DNA of 64,000 nucleotides from Hyphomicrobiales bacterium. GTDB taxonomy: Bacteria; Pseudomonadota; Alphaproteobacteria; MED-G09. Below, piece by piece: positions 1-8,060 of this stretch. Numbering within the stretch: the first letter of the stretch is position 1; every line of letters begins with the position of its first letter. Both the position numbers and the translations under genes were made by a program. The notes under the pieces are model-generated. The model was not told where the DNA came from, ran no database searches, and worked only from the letters and a program-made list of their open reading frames with translations. The stretch lies in contig JAOLDG010000002.1 of assembly GCA_028339975.1 (NCBI GenBank), forward strand, positions 72,302 to 136,301, given 5' to 3'.

Positions 1-1
1 T

Positions 2-445
2 AAAAAGAAGCATTTGATTTCACCTTATTTTAAGGATGCAATAATTATTACTGACGAAGAAGAGAAACTTTTACTCTTTAAGGAGGCTGATGCAGCATGC
101 GCTTCATCAGGAACTGTTACCTTAGAGCTTGGGCTATCATTAACACCAATGGTTGTTATTTATAAACTTGATTTTATTACCTGGGCTATTGTGAGCAGGC
201 TTGCAAGAGTTAAATTTGTATCTCTTGTTAATTTAGTTTTAAATAAATCATCAGTTACAGAGCTTCTTCAGAATAAATGTAGTCCAAAGAATATTACAAA
301 ATCAATTCTTGAGTTATTAACAAATCACAAAACTTCATCAAATCAAAAAAAGGATCTTCTAGAGTTTAAGAATGTGATGGAGGATGGCTCAATGACCCCC
401 TCAAAAAGAGCAGCAAAAACAATTCAAGAAATCTTAAAAGAATAA
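2..445 (+). CDS. lpxB: Lipid-A-disaccharide synthase, C-terminal part (cut by window edge)
   Basis: The frame is open from the left edge, so the 5' part of the gene lies outside; the TTG at 14 is not a real start. LpxB joins UDP-2,3-diacylglucosamine and lipid X to form the lipid A disaccharide at the inner face of the inner membrane. The visible segment carries the conserved C-terminal block ASSGTVTLELG, then TPMVVIYKLD and the VKFVSLVNLVLN segment, which fits the GT19 nucleotide-binding half. It ends one base before the convergent gltA, matching the common alphaproteobacterial lpxB-gltA junction. Its presence implies an outer membrane with lipid A. Identification is confident although only about a third of the protein is seen. 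Confidence 0.9.
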   Translation, partial: KKKHLISPYFKDAIIITDEEEKLLLFKEADAACASSGTVTLELGLSLTPMVVIYKLDFITWAIVSRLARVKFVSLVNLVLNKSSVTELLQNKCSPKNITKSILELLTNHKTSSNQKKDLLEFKNVMEDGSMTPSKRAAKTIQEILKE

Positions 446-446
446 A

Positions 447-1745
447 TTATCGTTGTTTTATATCCTGGTAGTCTCTTCCTGGATTCCCTACGTATAGTTG
501 TCTTGGTCTTCCAATTCTTTGACTTTTGTCCTCAACCATTTCGTCCCACTGAGACACCCAGCCTGCAGTTCTTCCAACAGAAAACAGCACCGTAAACATT
601 TCCATTGGGAAACCCATAGCCTTCATGACTATACCCGAATAAAAATCAACATTAGGATAAAGCTTTTTTTCAACAAAATAGTCATCTTCTAGTGCTATTT
701 TTTCTAATTCCATTGCTATAGCTAGTTTAGGATCATTTTTTAGTCCCAAGTGATCTAAAAGCTCATGACATGTTTTTTGCATTACCTTGGCTCTTGGATC
801 ATAGTTTTTGTAGACTCTGTGACCAAAACCCATAAGCCTAAAGGGGTCATTTTTATCTTTAGCTTTATTAATAAATTCTGGAATATTTTTTACAGAACCA
901 ATCTCATCTAACATTCTTAAGCATGCTTCATTGGCTCCTCCGTGAGCAGGACCCCAAAGACATGCTATACCTGAAGCAATACAAGCAAAAGGATTAGCAC
1001 CTGATGAACCAGCCAATCTTACAGTTGATGTTGAAGCATTTTGCTCATGATCTGCATGTAGTATTAAAATTTTATCCATAGCTTTTGATAAAGTTTCATT
1101 TACATCCTTATCTTCAGTTGGAACTCCAAAACACATATTTAAGAAGTTTGATGCATAGCTTAAATTATTTTGAGGATAAATTGTTGGTTGCCCTAATGAA
1201 TGTTTATACGCCATGGCAGCCAAAGTTGGCATTTTAGCAATCAATCTAAAGCAAGCTATTTTTCTTTGTTCAGGATCATTCACATCAGTTGAGTCATGGT
1301 AAAAAGCAGACAACGCTCCAACAACGCCACACATTATTGCCATCGGGTGAGCGTCAGGTCTAAATCCAGTAAAGAATCTATTTAATTGCTCATGAACCAT
1401 TGTATGATTTGTTATAATCTCATCAAACTCATTATACTCTGATTGATTTGGGAGCTCTCCATTTAAAAGTAAATAGCATGTTTCGAGATAGTTTCCTTTT
1501 TCAGCTAATTGTTCAATAGGGTAACCTCTATAAAGAAGCACTCCCTCTTCACCATCGATATAAGTTATAGTTGATTTACAGCTGGCAGTTGAAGTAAAAC
1601 CTGGGTCGTAAGTAAATTTTCCTGTGTCAGAATACAATTTTGAAATATCAATTACATCTGGACCAATACTACCCTTGTCAACACTATACCTTAAATCTTC
1701 ATTGTTAATTGTTAGTTTTGCGTTTTCAGAGTTTTTATCTGACAT
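447..1745 (-). CDS. gltA: Citrate synthase (type II)
   Basis: This enzyme condenses oxaloacetate and acetyl-CoA to citrate, the entry step of the TCA cycle in the cytoplasm. The 432-residue length matches hexameric type II bacterial enzymes. Catalytic motifs are visible: the first histidine in [10 protein letters not shown], the second in [14 protein letters not shown], and the aspartate in NVDFYSG. The ATG start gives an N-terminal region typical of the family. It lies downstream of gltX on the same strand with a 23 bp gap and converges with lpxB with a 1 bp gap. Nothing unusual was seen apart from the very tight convergent spacing. Confidence 0.97.
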   Translation of the reverse strand: MSDKNSENAKLTINNEDLRYSVDKGSIGPDVIDISKLYSDTGKFTYDPGFTSTASCKSTITYIDGEEGVLLYRGYPIEQLAEKGNYLETCYLLLNGELPNQSEYNEFDEIITNHTMVHEQLNRFFTGFRPDAHPMAIMCGVVGALSAFYHDSTDVNDPEQRKIACFRLIAKMPTLAAMAYKHSLGQPTIYPQNNLSYASNFLNMCFGVPTEDKDVNETLSKAMDKILILHADHEQNASTSTVRLAGSSGANPFACIASGIACLWGPAHGGANEACLRMLDEIGSVKNIPEFINKAKDKNDPFRLMGFGHRVYKNYDPRAKVMQKTCHELLDHLGLKNDPKLAIAMELEKIALEDDYFVEKKLYPNVDFYSGIVMKAMGFPMEMFTVLFSVGRTAGWVSQWDEMVEDKSQRIGRPRQLYVGNPGRDYQDIKQR

Positions 1746-1768
1746 AATTTATTCCTTTATTATTAATT

Positions 1769-3163
1769 TTACAAAATATCATTTATACGTTTTATCACTT
1801 CATCTTTACCTAGACTATCTAGAACAATATATATACTTGGTGAACTTAAAGCTCCAGTTAGTATTGCCCTTAGTGGTAGGGCGATATCTTTAAATTTAAG
1901 TTCTTCTGAAATAGAAAAATCTTTCAACAACTGTTCTATATTAGAACTGTCCCAACTATCAAGGGTTTGAAGAACTTTTTTAATTTTTTTTATAATTTCT
2001 TTTACTTCTTCAGTTAAAATTTCTTTAGAATCATCACTAAGCTTGATTGGCCTTTTTGAAGTAATAAAATTTATTGAATTTATAATGTCGTCAGATGTTT
2101 TTGCACTTTTTTTGATTTCAGGAAGAATTTTTATTATCGATTTTTCAATTTTTTCATTAAGGTTATTTTTAGCTTTTCTTATAATTTCAAGCAAATCATC
2201 GTCAGGGCTATTTTTTATATAGTGATTATTGATATTTTTTAATTTTTCTATATCCAATCTAGAGGAGGACTTACCGATATTTTTTATTGAAAACAAATTT
2301 ATCATTTCTTTTTGAGAAAATATCTCCTTATCTCCATGACTCCAACCAAGCCTTAATAAGTAGTTTTTCATTGCCTCAGGAAGGAAACCGTTATCTTCAT
2401 AATAATCAATCCCCAAAGCCCCATGACGCTTTGATAACTTTGTTCCATCACTTCCATGGATTAGTGGAATATGCGAAAAAATTGGAACCTTCCAGTCCAT
2501 CGCTTCATATATAAGTTTTTGTTTCGCGGCATTAGTAAGGTGATCATCACCTCTTATTATATGAGTTATATTCATATCATAGTCATCAACAACAACAGAA
2601 AGCATATATGTTGGAGTTCCGTCAGATCTTAGGAGGATTAAGTCATCAAAATTATTATTTTGAAATGATATATTTCCCTGAACTTTATCATAAACAACTG
2701 TTTCTCCCTCAAGAGGTGACTTAAATCTTATTACAAAAGGTTTGCCTTCCTCCTCTTTTCCTGGATTTTTATCCCTCCATAAACCATTATACTTTATTGG
2801 GAGACCATTTTTTTTTGCATCCTCTCTCATTAAACTTAATTCAATCTCAGTTGCCCAGCACTTATAAGCCTTGCCCTTGCTAAGAAGGATATTTGCTACT
2901 TCAGTATGACGACTAATATTTTTATGTTGGTAAATTAGATTACCATCATAATTCAAATCTAACCAATCTAACCCATTAAGAATTACCTGAATTGAATCTT
3001 GAGTAGATCTTTTGCGATCAGTATCCTCAATTCTTAATAGAAATTTTCCATTATTATTTTTTGCATATAACCAATTAAATAATGCAGTTCTAACTCCACC
3101 AATATGAAGATAACCGGTTGGGGACGGAGCAAAGCGAGTAACGACTTGTTTTTTATTTTCCAC
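1769..3163 (-). CDS. gltX: Glutamate--tRNA ligase
   Basis: A class I aminoacyl-tRNA synthetase charging tRNA with glutamate. The N-terminal signature is PSPTGYLHIGG with HIGG at residues 20-23, and the KMSKS-type loop is GTKLSKRHGA near residue 240; the C-terminal third is the anticodon-binding helical region. The 464-residue length fits the family. GatC and the start of GatA occur at the far end of the window, so this bacterium probably also makes Gln-tRNA (or Asn-tRNA) by amidotransferase; whether this GltX is discriminating cannot be decided by eye. Alphaproteobacteria often carry two gltX copies. The gene sits between lexA and gltA, a usual alphaproteobacterial order, but comEC is missing from the gap to lexA. 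Confidence 0.96.
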   Translation of the reverse strand: MENKKQVVTRFAPSPTGYLHIGGVRTALFNWLYAKNNNGKFLLRIEDTDRKRSTQDSIQVILNGLDWLDLNYDGNLIYQHKNISRHTEVANILLSKGKAYKCWATEIELSLMREDAKKNGLPIKYNGLWRDKNPGKEEEGKPFVIRFKSPLEGETVVYDKVQGNISFQNNNFDDLILLRSDGTPTYMLSVVVDDYDMNITHIIRGDDHLTNAAKQKLIYEAMDWKVPIFSHIPLIHGSDGTKLSKRHGALGIDYYEDNGFLPEAMKNYLLRLGWSHGDKEIFSQKEMINLFSIKNIGKSSSRLDIEKLKNINNHYIKNSPDDDLLEIIRKAKNNLNEKIEKSIIKILPEIKKSAKTSDDIINSINFITSKRPIKLSDDSKEILTEEVKEIIKKIKKVLQTLDSWDSSNIEQLLKDFSISEELKFKDIALPLRAILTGALSSPSIYIVLDSLGKDEVIKRINDIL

Positions 3164-3247
3164 AATAATTATAATTCCAGATTATTTTAAAATAAGATTC
3201 TTTCGCAAAACTTAATACTATTCAAGTAAAATAACCATTGATAATAA

Positions 3248-3928
3248 TTAATAAGATCTCAGTATGCCTACAAGTGTACCCTGAACTTGAACTCTGTCAG
3301 GGCCATAAATTTTTGTTTCATAAGCTGAGTTTGAAGGCTCAAGGGCAATCGTTTCGCCTTTTTTTCTAAGGCGCTTTAGAGTTGCTTCTTCACCGTCAAT
3401 TAAGGCAACAATAATTTCACCAGAATATGCATCATCTGCTTTTTTTATTATCGCCGTATCACCATCAAGTATGCCGGCGCCAATCATTGAGTCGCCCTCT
3501 ATCTGAAGTGCATAATGTTCTCCAGAACCAATCATGTGGCTTGGAACTGATATTTTATTTTTTTCATATTCTATTGCAGCTATTGGAGTTCCTGCAGCTA
3601 TCTTACCCATCATTTTTAATTCGTGAGTTTCTTCAAAAATATCATTTGAGGTAGTTTTTTTATCACCCTTTATAACTTCTGGAGAAAAACTTCCTTTTTT
3701 ATCAGGTGAGGATGCTGTGGGTAGTTTTGTTACTTCTATTGCCCGAGCTCTGTGAGGGAGTCTTCTTATAAAGCCCCTTTCTTCAAGAGCATTTATTAAG
3801 CGATGAATACCTGATTTTGATCTTAAGTCTAAGGCCTCTTTCATTTCCTCATATGAAGGAGCAACACCTGTTTCACGAAGATTCTGATTAATATATATTA
3901 AAAGTTCATTTTGTTTTTTTGTTAACAT
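3248..3928 (-). CDS. lexA: SOS response repressor and self-cleaving protease LexA
   Basis: LexA represses DNA-damage genes and cleaves itself when RecA is activated. The N-terminal winged helix runs over about residues 1-65 with the recognition helix near [13 protein letters not shown]. The scissile Ala-Gly lies in [10 protein letters not shown] (about residues 112-113), the catalytic serine is in EGDSM (147) and the lysine in ATLKRLR (185). I chose the ATG that begins MLTKKQ, as in relatives, rather than a TTG two codons upstream. Upstream on the same strand is a GTTC-N7-GTTC direct repeat, the alphaproteobacterial LexA box, so autoregulation is likely. It follows moeA and precedes gltX. Confidence 0.96.
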   Translation of the reverse strand: MLTKKQNELLIYINQNLRETGVAPSYEEMKEALDLRSKSGIHRLINALEERGFIRRLPHRARAIEVTKLPTASSPDKKGSFSPEVIKGDKKTTSNDIFEETHELKMMGKIAAGTPIAAIEYEKNKISVPSHMIGSGEHYALQIEGDSMIGAGILDGDTAIIKKADDAYSGEIIVALIDGEEATLKRLRKKGETIALEPSNSAYETKIYGPDRVQVQGTLVGILRSY

Positions 3929-3954
3929 TATCAATACCCTAAATTTTATTCATA

Positions 3955-3996
3955 AAAAAAGAACTAAAGTAGAACGATGTTTTACTTTTGTTCTTT
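3955..3996 (-). terminator. Imperfect hairpin with T run between moeA and lexA
   Basis: On the minus strand AAAGAACAAAAGTA (3996-3983) is followed by an 11-base loop and TACTTTAGTTCTTT (3971-3958), then more Ts. The 14 bp arms have one mismatch. This could end the trp-moa-moeA transcript before lexA. On the plus strand the hairpin is followed by TATTTT. The stem is AT-rich, so termination strength is uncertain, and the structure overlaps the LexA box and the putative lexA promoter. Confidence 0.45.
3961..3975 (-). promoter_or_regulatory. LexA operator (GTTC-N7-GTTC) upstream of lexA
   Basis: Read on the minus strand this is GTTC, seven bases, GTTC: the direct-repeat SOS box known from alphaproteobacteria, unlike the CTGT-type palindrome of enterics. 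It lies about 32 bases upstream of the chosen lexA ATG and just downstream of a plausible -10 element, where bound LexA would block initiation. The sequence match is direct; the regulatory role is inferred. Confidence 0.75.
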
Positions 3997-4007
3997 ATTT
4001 TGGTCAA
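3979..4007 (-). promoter_or_regulatory. Putative sigma-70 promoter of lexA
   Basis: On the minus strand TTGACC (4007-4002) is separated by 17 bases from TAAAAC (3984-3979). The LexA box starts three bases further downstream. Spacing is ideal and the -35 is good, while the -10 is a partial match. No alternative with comparable spacing was seen between moeA and lexA. Confidence 0.45.
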
Positions 4008-4020
4008 GCCTTAGCGCTAT

Positions 4021-5220
4021 TTATTTTAAACTGATAGTTTTAACATAGGAGTTTTTGAGGGACTTTTTCTCTTTTGGTTTTCTTATTATTAAAATTTCTG
4101 CCATTGAAAGTGATGAAAGTGATGCACTATCTTGATTGTTAAGGGGTGTTGCATAATATTGATTTTTTGAGTTTTTACTTACATATCCTCTCACATAATG
4201 TTCTCTATCGCCATTCGAGGGCATATCTTTTGAAAGCTTTAGTTCAGTTATACTATCTTGATATTCATAGTTTTGGAGTTTTAGAATTGATTGTTTTAAA
4301 AATAAATGACAGCAGACAATTGATGAAACAGGATTCCCAGGAAGACCAAGAATTGGAGTGTTATAAGCCTCTCCAAACATTAGCGGTTTTCCAGGACGCA
4401 TTTTTATCTTCCAAAAATTTAGTTTAAAGTTTAACTCATCTAGAGATTTATGAACCAGGTCATAATCTCCTACTGACGCCCCACCTATTGTCACAATCAT
4501 ATTAAATTTTAAACCTTTTCTTAGCTTGGATTTGAGTGACTTAATGCTATCTTCCGCAATACCCAAATCAACAGGAATCCCTCCCCACTTTTTTATTAGT
4601 GCCATTATAGCTGGTTTTGTTGATGCAGGTTGTTTGTATAAATTTAATTTTTCGCCAGCTTCGCTAAGCTCATTTCCATTGGCTAAAACTGCTATTTTCG
4701 GTCTTTTAAAAACTCTTAATTTTTTATGATTCATTGCTCCAGCAAGTGCAATTTTGTTTGCATCTAGCATACATGACTTATTAAAGAAAATTTCATCTTT
4801 TACAAAATCTTCACCTTGCTTCCTAATATAATAATCTGTTTCAGGGTTATTTATAAGGATATAACCTTCTTTTTTTTTGCAATTCTCTTGTATAATCACT
4901 CTATCAGAGCCCTTCGGAAGAAATGAACCTGTAAATACCCTAAGGGCGCTACCTGACTTCAAGGATAGTTTTGGTATATCCCCCGCTTTAATCTCACCTA
5001 TTAATTTAAGTTTTGTTAAGGATTTTTTTATATCCTTACTTATTACAGCGTAACCATCCATTGATGAGGTATTGAATGCTGGTTGGGTTCTTTTTGATCT
5101 CAAATTACCCACCAAGATTCGGTCCATACATGCATCCAGACTAACTATTTCAGATTTATTAATGGGCTTTATTGAATCCAAAATTATTTTCTTAGCTTCC
5201 TGGACTGAATTAACCTTCAT
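4021..5220 (-). CDS. moeA: Molybdopterin molybdenumtransferase
   Basis: MoeA inserts molybdate into adenylylated molybdopterin, the last general step of molybdenum cofactor synthesis. The protein shows the family landmarks QPAFNTSSMDGYAV, a VFTGSFLPKGSD segment, the MoCF-type region with TIGGASVGDYD and the MRPGKPLMFG / GLPGNPVSS blocks. I start it at the ATG at 5220 (399 residues), which has an AGGGGAAT stretch upstream and overlaps the end of moaC by 11 bp; a GTG nine codons earlier is possible. It belongs to the moaC-moeA-lexA order usual in alphaproteobacteria. The modABC operon near 41-43 kb supplies molybdate, so the cofactor is probably used, although no molybdoenzyme is encoded here. 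Confidence 0.93.
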   Translation of the reverse strand: MKVNSVQEAKKIILDSIKPINKSEIVSLDACMDRILVGNLRSKRTQPAFNTSSMDGYAVISKDIKKSLTKLKLIGEIKAGDIPKLSLKSGSALRVFTGSFLPKGSDRVIIQENCKKKEGYILINNPETDYYIRKQGEDFVKDEIFFNKSCMLDANKIALAGAMNHKKLRVFKRPKIAVLANGNELSEAGEKLNLYKQPASTKPAIMALIKKWGGIPVDLGIAEDSIKSLKSKLRKGLKFNMIVTIGGASVGDYDLVHKSLDELNFKLNFWKIKMRPGKPLMFGEAYNTPILGLPGNPVSSIVCCHLFLKQSILKLQNYEYQDSITELKLSKDMPSNGDREHYVRGYVSKNSKNQYYATPLNNQDSASLSSLSMAEILIIRKPKEKKSLKNSYVKTISLK

Positions 5221-5686
5221 TTCTGGACCATTCCCCTGATTTTCCACCTTCTTTATTTATAAGTTGTATTGTTGAAATAACCGCACCCCTATCTATTCCC
5301 TTTATCATGTCATAGATTGTTAGGCATGAAACTGAAACTGCCGTCAAGGCCTCCATTTCAACTCCGGTCTGACCTTTATTGCTAACCTCACAAACAATAT
5401 GGATATTATCTTTAATTATATTTATCTCAATATTAATCGATGAGATTGATAGAATATGACAAAGAGGTATTAATTCTGAAGTTTTTTTTGCTGCCATTAT
5501 GCCGGCTATTCTTGCCGAACCAAAAAGATCTCCTTTATCAAGATTACCATTAGTTATGACTTCCGATGTACTTTCTTTTATTCTAATAAAGCCTTCCGCA
5601 ACTGCCTTTCTCTTTGTTTTTTCTTTATCTATTATATCAACCATATAGGCTTCGCCTTTTTGATTGAGGTGAGAGGGATTTTTCAT
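5210..5686 (-). CDS. moaC: Cyclic pyranopterin monophosphate synthase
   Basis: MoaC converts the MoaA product (3',8-cyclo-7,8-dihydro-GTP) to cyclic pyranopterin monophosphate in molybdenum cofactor synthesis. The 158-residue protein aligns over its full length with the family: HLNQKGEAYMVDI at the start, LIPLCHIL in the middle, GVEMEALTAVSVSCL and the active-site MIKGIDRG, then GGKSGEW at the end. The ATG is 2 bp downstream of the trpC stop, so it is probably cotranscribed with the trp genes, and its end overlaps moeA. MoaA is not in the window. Confidence 0.96.
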   Translation of the reverse strand: MKNPSHLNQKGEAYMVDIIDKEKTKRKAVAEGFIRIKESTSEVITNGNLDKGDLFGSARIAGIMAAKKTSELIPLCHILSISSINIEINIIKDNIHIVCEVSNKGQTGVEMEALTAVSVSCLTIYDMIKGIDRGAVISTIQLINKEGGKSGEWSRNEG

Positions 5687-5688
5687 AA

Positions 5689-6483
5689 TTATTCCTTATT
5701 AACTAATTTATTCAATTCAACGCTAATATTGTCTGAGCGCATTAAACTTTCTCCAATTAGGAAATTATTAATATTGTGATCCCCTAAGTGAATTATATCC
5801 TCAGTATTATTAATCCCTGATTCACTGATAACCAAAATATCATCTGGGATATTCTTTTTAATTTTTATACTATTTTTAATATCAGTTTCAAAATTTTCAA
5901 GATTTCTGTTGTTAATTCCTATCATTTTAGGGTTATAGGGGAGTAATCTTTCTAGCTCTTCTTGAGAATTAATTTCAAATAAAATATCCATTCCTAAATC
6001 TTTAGATACACTTACTAGTTTTGATAGATCCTTGTTATCCAAAATTTTCATAATCATAAGAATACAATCTGCCCCCCATGACCTAGATTCATAAACCTGA
6101 TACACATCAATCATAAAGTCTTTTCGAAGGATAGGTAGGTTAGTAATTCCCCTTATATCTTTTAAATATTGTGATGAGCCTTGAAATGACGGGTTATCAG
6201 TTAATATTGATAAACAAGCTGCACCACCTTTTTCATAGTCTCTTGCGATTTGCAGATGATTAAAATTTTCTCTAATAACACCCTTTGATGGACTAGCTTT
6301 TTTTACTTCTGCAATTATCCCGGCTTTCCCTTCTTCATTCTTCTTAACTAGTTCGCCTAAAAAGCTTTTTGAGTGAGGAGCAGACTTAATTTCTTTTTCT
6401 AAAGATTCCTTTGAAATTAATTTTTTTGATTCTTCAATTTCAACTTTTTTATATTTGACTATTTCTTGAAGTATGTTTTTCAT
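5689..6483 (-). CDS. trpC: Indole-3-glycerol phosphate synthase
   Basis: TrpC closes the indole ring, turning 1-(2-carboxyphenylamino)-deoxyribulose phosphate into indole-3-glycerol phosphate. The protein is a single-domain TIM barrel of 264 residues, not fused to TrpF. Visible motifs are IIAEVKKASPSKGVI, the FQGSSQYL loop, PILRKDFMID, IGINNRNLE and VISESGI, which supply the catalytic lysines and glutamates of the family. Its ATG overlaps the trpD stop. It is the last trp gene of the trpE-G-D-C series here; trpF, trpB and trpA are not in the window, as is usual in alphaproteobacteria where they sit at a second locus. Confidence 0.97.
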   Translation of the reverse strand: MKNILQEIVKYKKVEIEESKKLISKESLEKEIKSAPHSKSFLGELVKKNEEGKAGIIAEVKKASPSKGVIRENFNHLQIARDYEKGGAACLSILTDNPSFQGSSQYLKDIRGITNLPILRKDFMIDVYQVYESRSWGADCILMIMKILDNKDLSKLVSVSKDLGMDILFEINSQEELERLLPYNPKMIGINNRNLENFETDIKNSIKIKKNIPDDILVISESGINNTEDIIHLGDHNINNFLIGESLMRSDNISVELNKLVNKE

Positions 6484-7493
6484 GAGTTTGAAGCCTTTAT
6501 TAATTTGCTTAAAGCTAGCCTTGCAAGGCCTTTATCTATTGACTGATTTGATAGTTTTATGCCTTCTTTAATATCGCTTGCCAAACCATCTACATATAGT
6601 GCTGCGGCAGAATTTAATAAAACTATATCCCTAAAAGATCCTTTTTCTCCCTCAAGAAGGTTCGATATCTTTTTGGCGTTCTCAGATGGTTCTCCACCTA
6701 AAAGAGAGGAGGGATCTGATATTGCTATATCAAAATCACTAGGGTTTATTTCATATGAAAAAACTTTATTATTTTTAAGTTCAGCAATATAAGAAATACC
6801 TGTAGTTGTGATTTCATCTAATCCGTCAGATCCATTAACAACCATCGCTCTTGTTGATCCAAGATTTTTTAAAGTTTCAGCAATAGGAGTGAGCCACTTT
6901 TTATCAAAAACTCCAATTAATTGTTTTTTTACACTAGCTGGGTTGGATAAGGGGCCGAGAAGGTTAAAAATTGTCCTTACACCAAGCCTCTGTCTAACAG
7001 GACCAACATATTTCATTGCAGAATGATGATTTGGCGCAAACATAAAACCGATATTTGATTTATTTATACATTCGCTTATTTTTTCTGAACTTATATTAAG
7101 TTTAACACCTAGCTCTTCTAGAACCTGAGATGAACCAGATTTTGATGATAGAGCTCGATTCCCATGCTTTGCGATAAAAGATCCTGCTCCTGCCGCCACA
7201 ATCGTTGCCGCCGTAGAAATATTATAAGTCCCTGAACCATCACCCCCAGTTCCGCAAGTATCAATTGCGCCTTCTGGAGCCAGAACTCTTTCGGATTTTT
7301 CCCGCATTATTTTTGCCGCTATAGTTATTTCTTCTACAGTTTCACCTCTCTCCCTTAGCCCTAAAAGAAATAACTCTATTTGATGGTCAGATGCTTTTCC
7401 TTCTAAAATATAGTTAAAAGAGAAAGAGCATTCTTCCTTAGAAAGTCCATTTTCATAAGAAATTTTAGATAATATTTTATCAAATTCTTCCAT
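6480..7493 (-). CDS. trpD: Anthranilate phosphoribosyltransferase
   Basis: TrpD transfers the phosphoribosyl group of PRPP to anthranilate. The 337-residue protein has the glycine-rich PRPP motif DTCGTGGDGSGTYNIST near residues 78-94, followed by KHGNRALSSKSGSSQVLEELG, and the anthranilate-binding segment FMFAPNHHSAMKYVGPVR. Length is normal. The start overlaps the trpG stop by one base and its own stop overlaps trpC, showing translational coupling within the operon. Confidence 0.97.
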   Translation of the reverse strand: MEEFDKILSKISYENGLSKEECSFSFNYILEGKASDHQIELFLLGLRERGETVEEITIAAKIMREKSERVLAPEGAIDTCGTGGDGSGTYNISTAATIVAAGAGSFIAKHGNRALSSKSGSSQVLEELGVKLNISSEKISECINKSNIGFMFAPNHHSAMKYVGPVRQRLGVRTIFNLLGPLSNPASVKKQLIGVFDKKWLTPIAETLKNLGSTRAMVVNGSDGLDEITTTGISYIAELKNNKVFSYEINPSDFDIAISDPSSLLGGEPSENAKKISNLLEGEKGSFRDIVLLNSAAALYVDGLASDIKEGIKLSNQSIDKGLARLALSKLIKASNS

Positions 7494-8059
7494 TATAAAC
7501 TCAAAAAGTTTTCTAGAATTTTATGCCCATATTCTGTTGCTATACTTTCAGGATGGAACTGTATTCCCTCAATTGGAGAATTTCTATGGCGCACACCCAT
7601 AATTATTCCACTATCAGTACTTGCGGAAATATCAAGTGTTTCGGGTAAATTATTTTGACATACCGCCAATGAATGATATCTGGCTGCATTAAAAGTTTTT
7701 GGAAGATTTTTAAATAAACCTTTTTGATCATTATTTATTTTATTTACTTTGCCATGAACTATTTCTTCACACTTTATAATTTTACCGCCTAATGACTGAG
7801 CTATTGATTGGTGCCCAAGACATACACCAAGAAGAGGTATATCTCTTTTTATAGCTTCAGAAACTAATTCCATAGATATTCCTGCATAATTAGGGTCGCA
7901 AGGACCTGGGGATATAACTATTTGTTTTGGCTTCAGGTCAATAACCTCTGTAACAGAAATTTTATCATTTCTAACAACTTTAGTCTCCGCACCCAAGTCT
8001 CCTAGAAAGTGATAAAGGTTCCATGTAAAGCTATCATAGTTATCAATTAATATAATCAT
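7493..8059 (-). CDS. trpG: Anthranilate synthase glutamine amidotransferase subunit
   Basis: This class I glutaminase feeds ammonia to TrpE. The catalytic triad is visible: the nucleophile Cys80 in GVCLGHQSIAQSLGG and the His/Glu pair in IQFHPESIATEYG near the C-terminus. The 188-residue length is that of a stand-alone subunit, not fused to TrpE (as in rhizobia) or TrpD. The N-terminal IDNYDSFTWNLYHFL is diagnostic of TrpG/PabA. The same subunit may also serve para-aminobenzoate synthesis; that dual role is inferred from other bacteria. It sits 1 bp after trpE. Confidence 0.96.
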   Translation of the reverse strand: MIILIDNYDSFTWNLYHFLGDLGAETKVVRNDKISVTEVIDLKPKQIVISPGPCDPNYAGISMELVSEAIKRDIPLLGVCLGHQSIAQSLGGKIIKCEEIVHGKVNKINNDQKGLFKNLPKTFNAARYHSLAVCQNNLPETLDISASTDSGIIMGVRHRNSPIEGIQFHPESIATEYGHKILENFLSL

Positions 8060-8060
8060 T

